From Serripes groenlandicus (lineage: Eukaryota > Mollusca > Bivalvia > Cardiida > Cardiidae), in assembly GCA_031761405.1 (NCBI GenBank), contig JASEVX010000003.1:113217044-113281043 (forward strand): DNA of 64,000 bases, in the 5' to 3' direction. The notes beneath the pieces were generated by a model, which was not told the DNA's origin, did no database searches, and saw only the letters and a list, made by a program, of their open reading frames with translations. This document shows, piece by piece, positions 34,346 to 45,100 of the stretch. Position numbers and translations under genes: made by a program. The first letter of the stretch is position 1. The number at the start of each line of letters is the position of its first letter.

Positions 34346-35075
34346 TCTCGTTTAGATTAGATTTGAATTTAGCCTCTATTTTTTTTTTTTATCTTACATC
34401 AAGTGCCCATCAGTCCCAAGGAATTCCGCGCTATTTTTAAACTTGAGTATTGAAGTTATTCTAACATTCCTAATGTACAACAAGATTACTAACACATATA
34501 AATACTATATTAATCAATGCTAAGGTTATTCACACAATACTCTCGTAGTTACCTGCCCCTACCATAATATTATCGGGTCAATATTACAAAATGGCGGCGT
34601 TCTTTGGAAAATGGTGGAACAAGCATAAGGCTTTAAAGACAATCGGTTTTAAAGACAACAGCGCTCAAACTTAACTTGAATTTCTCAAACCAAAAAATCA
34701 AAGTCGTGTATCTATTGATATGAAAACAGCATGGTCAGTTGTTACCATGGCGACCTTTAAGTAGTATTAAGCCTTTAACTTATACTCAAGATTTGTAAAT
34801 ATTGAAGAAAAGGAAGAAAATGCACAAAAAAACCTTCATAACTTTATCAAAATTACACTTCACATTTATCATATGCTACATTCTTGTTTTACCATACGTT
34901 TTGAAAGTAGACGATTTAGATCATAGGTTAAAACAATTTATCACAGCACAAATAATTCATATTTCTATCTGTCAAGTAGATATGTTAAGCATAAAACGCC
35001 ATTCATAGCTTGAATATCACTATAGCGCGTTATAAATCAGGGTTATTATTGCAACATATAACCGAATCCGCCATG
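34346..35075. other. No gene seen
   Basis: A 68-codon ORF at 34802-35008 has no recognisable features. Otherwise AT-rich unique sequence. Confidence 0.45.
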
Positions 35076-35076
35076 G

Positions 35077-35215
35077 TCGTGTTATAGCGTAAGGTATTTG
35101 GATCTCGGGTTCGCTACCCAGTTTCGGCACGGTGGTCACGATGGAATGCCCTTGGGCAATGTGCATTTCCCAGCCAAGGTTGAACATGGCATAACACCCA
35201 AATAAAACTAACAAG
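35077..35215 (+). mobile_element. SINE type 3, 5' part
   Basis: CCGCCATGGTCGTGTTATAG and GGATCTCGGGTTCGC head, then ATGCCCTTGGGCAATG, shared with the reversed element at 40107-40326. Confidence 0.6.
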
Positions 35216-35396
35216 CCACATTCATGTTAAACGATAATGTGTTCATTATTTGCAGAATAGGTATCCTTCGTGTCCAAATCGTGAACACATTTAGGAAAAC
35301 ATTGTAAACATATTATCAATTAAAGATCAATCGTCTAATAGAATATAGTTCCCACTTACAAAAGGGTACAACGTTTTAACCTCCTTAGAAAGGGTA

Positions 35397-35590
35397 ATAA
35401 GCCTTCTCCACATACAACACATATGCAGCAGACGACTTTGAAAACATCCTCCCCAAAAAATGGAAACTCCCTTTAAATGAAAGTAAAATAATTAAATAGA
35501 GTTGAAAACATGGTGACTAAAGGAGAAATTGCTGGTTTTGAGAAATTTCTTCTCTTGTCGCCATGTTTTCAAAAATCCGTATGCTATTAA
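35397..35590. mobile_element. Family 1 MITE truncated by the 139-bp satellite
   Basis: Left end GCCTTCTCCACATACAAC and hairpin AAATTGCTGGTTTTGAGAAA are present. The right terminus stops at CAAAAATCCGTATGCTATTA, where the satellite starts. Confidence 0.65.
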
Positions 35591-36890
35591 CGAGTAAATA
35601 ATAAATATAAACATTAAGGCGTTTGACAGTAAAATAGACCTTTACGAGTAAATAATTAATGTAGACCTATAGGGGCTTTATAGTAAATATAAACCTTAAG
35701 GAGTTTTTTGATAGTAAACTCGAGCTTTACGAGTAAATAATAAACATAAACCTTAAGACGTTTGACAGTAAAATAGACCTTTACGAGTAAATAATTAATG
35801 TATACCTATAGGGGCTTTATAGTAAATATAAACCTTAAGGAGTTTTTTGATAGTAAACTCGAGCTTTACGAGTAAATAATAAACATAAACCTTAAGGCGT
35901 TTGACAGTAAAATAGACCTTTACGAGTAAATAATTAATGTAGACCTATAGGGGCTTTATAGTAAATATAAACCTTAAGGAGTTTTTTGATAGTAAACTCG
36001 AGCTTTACGAGTAAATAATAAACATAAACCTTAAGGCGTTTGACAGTAAAATAAACCTTTACGAGTAAATAATTAATGTAGACATATAGGGGCTTTATAG
36101 TAAATATAAACCTTCAGGAGTTTTTTGATAGTAAACTCGAGCTTTACGAGTAACTAATAAACATAAACCTTAAGACGTTTGACAGTAAAATAGACCTTTA
36201 CGAGTAAATAATTAATGTAGACCTATAGGGGCTTTATAGTAAATATAAACCTTAAGGAGTTTTTTTTATAGTAAACTCGAGCTTTACGAGTAAATAATAA
36301 ACATAAACCTTAAGGCGCTTGACAGTAAAATAGACCTTTACGAGTAAATAATTAATGTAGACCTATAGGGGCTTTATAGTAAATATAAACCTTAAGGAGT
36401 TTTTTGATAGTAAACTCGAGCTTTACGAGTAAATAATAAATATAAACCTTAAGACGTTCGATTGTAAAATAGACCGTTTAATGTATACCTATAGGGGCTT
36501 TATAGTAAATATAAACCTTAAGGCGTTTTTTGATAGTAAACTCGAGCTTTACGAGTAAATAATAAATGTAAACCTTAAGACGTTCGATAGTAAAATAGAG
36601 CTTTACGAGTAAATAATAAATATAAACCTTAAGACGTTCGATAGTAAAATAGAGCTTTATAGTAAATAACAAATATAAACCTTAAGACGTTCGATAGTAA
36701 AATAGAGCTTTACGAGTAAAGAATAAATATAAACCTTAAGACGTTCGATAGTAAAAAAGAGCTTTACGAGTACATACTTAATGTAGACCTATAGGGGCTT
36801 TATAGTAAACATAAACCTTAAGGCGTTTGATAGTAAAATATACCTTTAAGAGTAAATAATTAATGCAGACTTACAGGGGCTTATTATTAC
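35586..36890. repeat. Tandem array, 139-bp unit built of shorter blocks
   Basis: CTCGAGCTTTACGAG recurs at 35719, 35858 and 35997, so the unit is 139 bp. Each unit is made of related blocks of about 35 bp around TTACGAGTAAATAATAAA and ATAAACCTTAAG. The right third (from about 36470) is more irregular and uses shorter blocks. Confidence 0.9.
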
Positions 36891-37039
36891 AGAAAAAGGG
36901 GATGACAGTGTGGCTTAGCTTTTTCTAGTCTGGAGTAACCTGCCCCTACCATTGCATAACCAGGTCAGGCATACACCAATAATGGCGACGCCCTTGGGAC
37001 ATGATGTAGCAAACAAAACGGCTGTAGAGAAAAAGAATA

Positions 37040-37156
37040 TTTGTGGACACCAAACCTCGGTTCGAGCAATTTCTTCTTTTGTCCCAATATTTTCAAAAGA
37101 CTTCTGCTGCATGGGCGTCAAAACAGCGTCGGGTCGGTATGTCGGAAAGGGTAACC
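37040..37156. mobile_element. Family 1 MITE, right part
   Basis: GAGCAATTTCTTCTTTTGTC, GCTGCATGGGCGTC and ATGTCGGAAAGGGTAA. Confidence 0.5.
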
Positions 37157-37617
37157 TTTCAAACTCCGACAGTAATTGTCTTCATTATTCATGCGTTGAT
37201 TTCAAACATCAAATTGTATTGGTTCGTTATATGTGATAGCAATGTATAAAGGGAGGCAACCAGTCTAGTCGCCAATGTTGAATCATGCCAGACAAATTGA
37301 TTTGCTATAATGCGCTCGGTACCCAAATCAGCTTTATTTTCTAATGCTTGAAATATTTTAAGGATTTTGCACATAACAACGTTGTGTAAATTTTCATTTA
37401 CCTTTTCCCACATTTAGAGGCATTTTGGCATATTTCATATATTCATTTGTAAAAAGAAATGAGAGTGCTTCGTACGCCTTTGAAGGCTGGCTATTATATA
37501 TTATTGAATTGTATTGTATTGTGTTGTATGTATAGGTTGCACTTTAAATAATAAAATATATTTCGATATGCAACGAGCAACTTTTGAAAACTGTTAATAA
37601 GATAAATTGATCATTAT

Positions 37618-37800
37618 ACTCAATTTATACTAAAGACTTTAAGATTGGTACTAATGGCTTCCCTCTGGCTCTCGGGGTTGTGGGTATAGCACTGCAACCG
37701 TTACACGAGTGTCTGGATAAATAATACCAGTAGTACTGGTAATTAATTAATGAAGCACTGATATAACTGAACTATTTGTGAACACCATTTAAACAAATTA
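37618..37800 (+). mobile_element. SINE type 2, 3' part
   Basis: AAGACTTTAAGATTGGTACT, CTCTCGGGGTTGTGGGTATA and CACTGATATAACTGAAC. Confidence 0.55.
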
Positions 37801-38017
37801 ATCTGAAAACAATTAAAATTGCTTTATTTAAAACTAATTAGTAGATATGGCATACATAGCGCTTGGTGGATTTGACATCCTTCAGTGATGTAACTTTATT
37901 CCGTATAGGTTGGAGATTAAAGTGTGTATTTTGTTTTGGATAAATAACATGTATTTATTGTGTTTGTATTCAATTGACCGCGATGAGGTCTGGTGGTGTT
38001 TGTCTTTAGAAACCATC

Positions 38018-38248
38018 TCAACTCTTTTTCCCACATACAGATGCTTTTTGACGCCTCTGCGACTACTTTTGAAAACATTGTGACAAAGTGAGAAATTGCC
38101 CAGAACGAGTAATTTCCCATTTGTGCACATTGTTTTTAACTTTATTCAATTATTATATACACTTTCATTTATAGAGTTAGTATATATATTAGCCATGTTG
38201 ATTTCAAAGTCATCTTCTGCAGAAATGTTGTATGTGGGAAAGAGTTAA
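38018..38248. mobile_element. Family 1 MITE, full length; partial second copy to the right
   Basis: CTCTTTTTCCCACATACAG left, TATGTGGGAAAGAGTTAA right. From 38245 another left end (TTAAACCCATTCTTACATAC) begins and decays by about 38500. Confidence 0.65.
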
Positions 38249-38544
38249 ACCCATTCTTACATACAACAAAAAATGCAGAAATAGCTGGTTGGCTGGAATA
38301 GAATGAATAAATGTCCTCATAACAGATATTTACTTTATTTACGCTGTTGTTTAAGTAATCATTCAATTTATTTTGGAGTTGAAACCTTATGGGAAAAAAG
38401 GAAACGTCATTATGAGCACTTTCTTGAAAATGCTTTGCAAAAGGCTCCAAAAAATGTTTTGATGATAAAAAACTTTCCCTTTTTCGAATACTGATGAATT
38501 CTGACACCTAGATCTTCAGAAGATTCTAGAAATATCATATCAGG

Positions 38545-39184
38545 TTTACCCTTTCCCATACGAAGACTCATGTTGACATATGTGTAGCAGATGCATTTGA
38601 AAACATTATGGCAAAAGGAGAAACTGTTCATCATGTGCAATGTTTGGCTCGTCTGTTTTTCGAAGGAAAACAAGTCGGGCTATTGATATACCCTTGGCGT
38701 CGTCGTCACAACACTTTAACCTTACCTCATAACTCAAAAACTGTTTTACATTGTCATATGAAGCTTAGTACACATGTTCCTAGGAATTATATGCATGTTT
38801 ATACCAAGTCACATAACTCTGGCTTTCAAAATAATTATGTAATGTCCCTTTTGGAAAAAAGAGAAGAAAAAAAACGACGAGCTTTGGCGTTCGCTTGGCA
38901 ACGTTCTTGTCTCCTTTTGCCACACTGTCGAACTCTATTTGATAATGATATGTTTATTTATAGAGGTTTCCAAAAAATATACTAGTTTGCTTTTGTGAGC
39001 AGTGCAGATCCAGACAAGCTTGTTCCTTCACATAGTCTGATCAAGACCACACTGGTTAAATTTTACTTACACAAGCTTGTTAGAAAATTCTGTTAACTCA
39101 TTGCATTTATAGAGGTTTTCCATATTTATCTCAAATGTTTTCAAACAGTCGCGACAGGATTTGTTGTACATTGAAAAGAGTTAG
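38545..39184. mobile_element. Family 1 MITE enlarged by two nested insertions
   Basis: Outer ends CCCTTTCCCATACGAAGAC and TGTACATTGAAAAGAGTTAG. Between them lie a block of about 270 bp (38648-38915) also found at 44250-44516, and a second insert around 38995-39095. Confidence 0.65.
38648..38915. mobile_element. Dispersed element (family 5), copy 1
   Basis: GCTCGTCTGTTTTTCGAAG near the left and GACGAGCTTTGGCGTT near the right are roughly inverted. Inner blocks CATAACTCAAAAACTGTT, ACATGTTCCTA and TATACCAAGT match copy 2. Confidence 0.6.
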
Positions 39185-39559
39185 TATAAAAGCCACGTCA
39201 TGGGTAAAAGCTTGCATGTAAAGAGTGTAGAGCCAGACCAGCTTGGGTATCCACAAGTGTGTACACATAACACTAATAGTTGTATTACGAGGCGCAGTAC
39301 ACCATTATCTGTACTGCATCCAATCAATATAATATCTTTGCTAAACTGTCTAAACTATGAAACCGCAATGAAATATCCAACGGGTGATGTTGGTGCATAG
39401 CAGAATCAACATATTAAGATAAAGATATCATTACTATTTTTATTATTATTATTATCAACATTTTAATTATGATAATATATATTATTATTAATATAATGAT
39501 TCTCATTATTTGTTATCATAATAGAAACATATTTCTCATGCGTGGGCTTCACTTTAAGT

Positions 39560-39788
39560 TTAACCCTTAACAACATACAGACGGTTTATGAATCCTCTGC
39601 AGCAGACTACCTTTGAAATCATTGTGGCAACAGGAGAAATTGCTCCTTATGAGAAATGTCTCCTTTTCGACAATTTTTTAACTCTATTAAATGGTTATAC
39701 CAACATTTATATAGATCGTTTACGCTCTTTTGCCTAGAGAGTTTCAAAGTAACCTGCTGCAGACGTGTTGTATGTGGGAAAGGGTTAA
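39560..39788. mobile_element. Family 1 MITE, full length
   Basis: TTAA flanks; CCCTTAACAACATACAGAC and GTATGTGGGAAAGGG ends. Confidence 0.72.
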
Positions 39789-39943
39789 ACAGACAACATA
39801 TTACGTACGGGCATTGACGGTTGTGTCCGCTCTCATCATATCAAGTAGATCTCCGATAGCTCAGTCCATAACGTCGAAGGCAATCAATTCGGGGATTGAA
39901 GGTTCGAACCCCGATCCTCTCATTTTGTTTTTTCGTTGATTGA

Positions 39944-40419
39944 AACCGCCCGGTGGTGTAGTGTGAGAGCGTCCGCCTCGGATGTGGGAGGTCGGGGTTC
40001 GATCCCCGGTCGGGTCATACTAAAGACTTTATAAAAATAGTAGTAATGGCTGCCCTCCTTAGCGCTCAGGGTTGCGGGGTTAGCCTTACGACTGACTGGC
40101 TGGTGTTTGTTTGATTGTAGTTTTACGCCGCTTTCAATATTATTTCAGTTATATCACGGCGACAGTTCACTTATTCATGATCCCTGGGTAAACAACCAGT
40201 ACTAGGCTAGAAAATGGGCCTTGCCCAAGGGCACTCCACCATGACCGTCGTGCCGCGACTGAGGATCGAACCTAGGACGCCCGGTTTCAAATCCCCGACG
40301 CTAACAACTCGACCACGGCGGATTCCGACTGGCTGGTGTACTGGTACTGGTAAGTTACCCATGGAAAGGCCGTGATGTAACTGAACAATTGTTGGGGTAA
40401 AACACTAAACAATCAATCC
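39944..40419 (+). mobile_element. SINE type 2 inserted in SINE type 1
   Basis: Flanked by GTTGATTGA (39935-39943) and GATGATTGA (40420-40428), a 9-bp duplication with one change. Head GCCCGGTGGTGTAGTGTGAG and GGGGTTCGATCCCCGG. Confidence 0.75.
40107..40326 (-). mobile_element. SINE type 3 inserted in SINE type 2
   Basis: A perfect 13-bp duplication GACTGGCTGGTGT lies at 40094-40106 and 40327-40339. On the minus strand the head holds CCGCCGTGGTCGAGTTGTTA and CTAGGTTCGATCCTC. Confidence 0.9.
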
Positions 40420-40714
40420 GATGATTGACAATCGCCGTTGTGACAAGCGTAATTCGTCTCTCGCTAATAGGCTTAATAGTATAATTGGGAAAGCAGCCTG
40501 TTGCCGGGGCAGAATGATGTGTGGAGTACTATTGTGAGACCCCAGGAAACACATGTGTAGGTTAACTGAAATACTGTTGAAAACGGAGTTAATCCATACT
40601 CAATCAATCAGTGGTACCCGATAATCGTAAACGTTTCTTATTAACAAACTTCTACATGTGTCAGCTCTCTATATAACAAAACATTTGCCAGACGATCATG
40701 TTCTTACTTTTTCC

Positions 40715-40925
40715 TTTACCCTTTCCCTCATAAAGACGCTTTCTGACGCCCCTTTTGAAAACACTGACACAAGGAGAAGTAGCTTAACGAGCAATTTCTC
40801 CATTTGCCACAGTGTTTCAATTGTATTCAATTATTATACCATTGTTTATATAGGTTTTTCACATGTTTGCCAATATGTTTTCAAAGTCGTCTGCCGCAGA
40901 TTTGCTGTATGTGGAAAAGGGTTAA
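40715..40925. mobile_element. Family 1 MITE
   Basis: CCCTTTCCCTCATAAAGAC left; TATGTGGAAAAGGGTTAA right; shortened left arm. Confidence 0.7.
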
Positions 40926-41523
40926 GGAATGAAATCAAACATACAAAAACACAAAAAACAAATCACAAGGTACTTATTGAATGATTTTATTTAACAGATT
41001 GTTGTTGTTAAAGTTTTGGTATTCATTCCAATCTCTTCAATATTGTACTGGACCTGTAAAGAGACATAAATACATTTTAATCCATGTAAATCGCTTTAAA
41101 TACTTTCAATGCGGAATTGTCCATTGTCTATAGGTGGGAAAGGGCTTATAACAACCGAAAAGACACCGTAGACCGTCCTACGGGGCACGTGATCCGTGTC
41201 TCCATAGGATAAAGTTGTACTTAATAACAAGGTATCACTTAACGCTGATTCAAAGATTTAAAATGTGATTTCCAGATGAAAAGATCCGTGTTACTGAAGA
41301 TACACACATTTTCGTTCCTGTTCTTCTTATTTAACTATTTGATAAGGTAAATGATTGCATAAATGCCATAGATAAATAAACAAATACATATTAATTACAA
41401 TAATTTCCGTTGACTTGTTTTTCCACTGTCAAAACTAAAGAAAAGTACATTAAATAGTTCACAGATGTTGTTTTTTTCACAACGACAATAACATGTGTTT
41501 TAGCGTAATGTTTCGTTTATGTA

Positions 41524-41848
41524 CAGGGGCGTAACTTTGCAATAATCAATGTGTAGGCCGTCTCGTGAGAAAATCAACATTGTGGACTCTGCGTAAAGTA
41601 TCGACACGGATCAGCCTAAGCATGCCACACAGGCCTTCACGGATAGACACTTTCGCCTCCTGTGGATTTTCTGTTTCAGGAATAACTACTCTATACATCT
41701 ATCCCCCTAAGACGGAATGTGTCGGCCGGATCAGTCTGGTCGATATATTACGCAGATGTCTATCGCCACAGCTGCATTTTGGGGGCAAAAAAATGAGAAA
41801 AAATGTGTAGGCACGTGCCTACAGTGCCTAAAGGGAGCTACGCCCCTG
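41524..41848. mobile_element. MITE family 6 (CAGGGGCGTA ends) carrying a truncated family 2 MITE
   Basis: The ends CAGGGGCGTAACT and AGCTACGCCCCTG are inverted. From about 41556 to 41765 the sequence is family 2 (GGCCGTCTCGTGAGAAAATC ... GATATATTACGCAGATGTC), missing its right terminus. It lies downstream of gene B's stop. Confidence 0.7.
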
Positions 41849-41941
41849 ATGTACTCCATCATCTGACGCGACGTTAATACGTGTTATGTCAATTTCAACA
41901 ACGTTTCAATTAAATCACGACACACCGTTGTACATACATAC

Positions 41942-42129
41942 CTAACAATTCATTGAGTCCATCTGCCCAATAGATACGGTTGAAGTTCCGACTTGTTTAC
42001 CGTATTTGTCCTGGCAATAACACACAGAACCAGTACAGCCCATTTTGGCGTAGTTACCGTTAGCCTCGCAGTGGAACATCTTTCCAATCAAACCAGTCTG
42101 CATGTAAGCATACTGTTCTCGGGCACATT
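41942..42129 (-). CDS. Gene B exon 6: second thyroglobulin type-1-like module and stop
   Basis: The acceptor is ttttacag|AATGTG; 61 codons then TAG follow. All six domain cysteines are present (C176, C195, C206, C211, C213, C236). CYCQDKYGKQVGTST is the CWCVD-G-x-x-x-GT core with Tyr for Trp. No AATAAA was seen within about 300 nt after the stop. Confidence 0.87.
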
Positions 42130-45100
42130 CTGTAAAAGGTTTATAATTTTGTTTCTTTAGTGCTTTATGCCGCTTTCAACACTTTTTCAGTTGTACGCGA
42201 GAGCGGTGCTCCATTAATATATTCCTTAAGGTCAAATTACGCTCAATACATCCGCTGACTTGCTGATCTACACCATCATAGTCCCTAAACAAACCTTTGT
42301 TTGTGTAGAAATGAGTGTATACCATCACCAGAATGTATTGAATATATGACATTGAGTTTAAATGCATTGTGCATGTGTATAGGATAAACTGGAAATTATT
42401 GATTTGATCACTTTTAATATTTTCACCTGGTGAGTTTGGATTGTTTTAAAGCTAGGAGGTAACTCTTTTCATTGATATATGGTGTTCTACATGAGAAACG
42501 CTTAGAAAGTGTGACAATTGAGGACTGGAACTGGTCGATTTACATGGAAACAAAGAAGGATTTATTTTGGTTTACGTAACCTTAACGTAACTATTACAAA
42601 TGAGCAGTGCTCCAGGAAAGTCAACTTTAGTGTGGATGTAATATGAGTGAAACAAAAAAACACATGTCTGCGCTTTTATGTTTAGAATCGAAACGCATTA
42701 GAATGTTCTTGAAACTTTCTGGAGGCTCAGTTATTACATGCAATTGACCACCCGAGAGAATGATTTGAAGTTTACGGTGTCAGCCGAGAAAATCAGACAA
42801 CGTACATGATGTCAGATAGTCAAAATGGACGTTATAATGGTTAAACCGAGGCAATCAGAATGCCTTAACCCTTTCCCACATACAGCAGATTTCTGATGTC
42901 TCTGTACTTGACGACTTTTGAAAACGTTGTGGCATATGGAGAAATTGCTCATCATTGCACACCATTTGCCACACTGTTTTCAGTTCTATTCAACAACTAT
43001 AAACTACCTTAAAGAGATTGTCTTTCCGTTTGCCTAGATGCTTTCAACGTCACCTGTTGCAGATTTGTTGTTTGTGGTAAAGAGTTTTTCGGGCAGTCCA
43101 AATTGAGTTTTGTTTGTACTTACGGCAGTTCATGTCGGTTCCGGTCTCCCATCTATTTACCATGTATCCAGCAATGGCTGTTCCTGCTTCTGTAACACAA
43201 AACGCCCTGAAGATATACAATCAATCACACAATAAATACAACGTGAAATTACAGTACTTATCCACAGCTGTAGTTGAAGGTACATGTGAACAAATCAACG
43301 CGTAGCTAACTAATTAAACTGCATACTAAGACACTACATTCTTTTGCTATATCTTTAAGCTTGGTACACTATTTAACTACATAGTTAAAATTCACGTGTA
43401 CACTGCAGTTCTTTACTTCATCTGTAATTTAAGGATAATGTACATACTGCAGAACTTGACTACATCTGTAGTTTAAGGATAATGTACACACTGTAGTTCT
43501 TTACTTCATCTGTAGTACAAGGTTCATGTGAACACTGCAGTATCTTTCTACATTGGTAAATTCAGGTTTGCGTGAACAATGCAGTGCTTTCCCCCCATAA
43601 TTGTAGATTAAGGTTTGCGCGTGAACACTACAATACTATATCACATCGGTAGTTTAAGATTCAAATTAACACTGTAGTACCTTACTACATATGTAATTCA
43701 ATGTGTATTTGGACACTGCAGTACTTAAATACATCTGTAGTTAAATTGTCATGTGAACACAGCAGTTCTTTACTACGTCTGTAGTTTAACTATGCAATCA
43801 AACAGAATTACAAGATTCCGAATTAAATATGACATATGTGAGCCGCATTAACATAATGTTAAGACGTATTGGCATACAGCTTGTTAGGCTTCACTTTCAG
43901 ATTTCGGACATAATGTGCATATGAGCCGTTCGACGAGATAACCATTATTATGGCCTCTGCGTGATGTATCGACCTATATTAGCCTACGCAGTCCGCGCAG
44001 TCTAATCCGGGTCGACACATTCCGTCTCAGGGATTTAGAGGTATAGAATAATGATTCCTGAAACAGAAAATCTACAGGAGGCGAAAAGTGTCTGCCCGGA
44101 TTAGCCTACGCGGTATGCTCAGGCTGATCCGGGTCGATGCTTTACGTAGTCTACAATGTTGGTTTTCTCGTGGAACGGCTCATATATGCAGACGTTGAAT
44201 ACTCGGTAGCAGACTGTACTGTACGAAGATGCATCAGACATAAAATCGCTAGACGCGGTTCATGCTCGTCTGCTTTTCGAAGAAAAAATGTCGGTGTATT
44301 GTACTACCCTTTGTGTCGTCATACAATTTTAACCTGGCCTCATAACTCAAAAACTGTTCAACATTTTCAAATGAATCTTGGTAAACATGTTCCTATAAAC
44401 CAAAAGCATGTATATACCAAGTAACATAACTCTGACTGTACTAATTTTTCAGCAATGCCTCTCCTTCGACTTAGAAAAACAGCAGACAAGGGTTGGCGTT
44501 GGCTTGCGGCCCTCCTGTTACTATGGTACAATGAGATATGTACGTACTGAGATCCTGAAAACTGCATAGGTAGATAGTTTCCGGTTGTTGTGTCGCAATG
44601 TGGTTTTTCCAATCCCAACAGCATGTGCTGGGAGGCTGCAAGTGTGGCTTCCACTTCGGCCAACTTCTGAGCGCAAGGACCTACTATTATAATATGATAA
44701 AATAATTAACAATGTTTCCAATAATGTTAATCTAATGAAGTACGATGTTATGGTTTAAAATAATTTCATTAACGCATACTTCGCTGTACACATTGAATCT
44801 GATGATACCGCATAAAAGGTTGTTAAGAATTTCTCCTAAAAATATTTATGAGCAGGTGTTCGTGTTTGTCCAATTAAAACTTCACGATACAGCCAATGGT
44901 CGATTCTATTCAATCGTTAAACACGGCATTCGCCTATTCTCTATCTGGTTTATGTACATGGATTATCTCCCATATTTTATAACGATTTTGTAGGCGACAA
45001 TTTGATTGGCTGACGCAAAGGTCAATCTGAGACGACCTGTATGAGGCAGTCGTCAGATCTATATACGAGCGAGCGAAGTTCAGGTCTGGTTTAATTATGT

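Larger units (their letters stand above)
39850..40610 (+). mobile_element. SINE type 1 host of a triple nest
   Basis: The head GATAGCTCAGTCCATAACGT / AGGTTCGAACCCCG is at 39855-39913. The body resumes at 40429 (CAATCGCCGTTGTGACAAGC) and ends with AATCAATCA at about 40610. Confidence 0.75.

Noticed and set aside
38608..38985. 125-codon ORF as a gene
   Set aside because: It runs across the junction of a family 1 MITE and a nested dispersed element also found at 44250; no protein family is visible.
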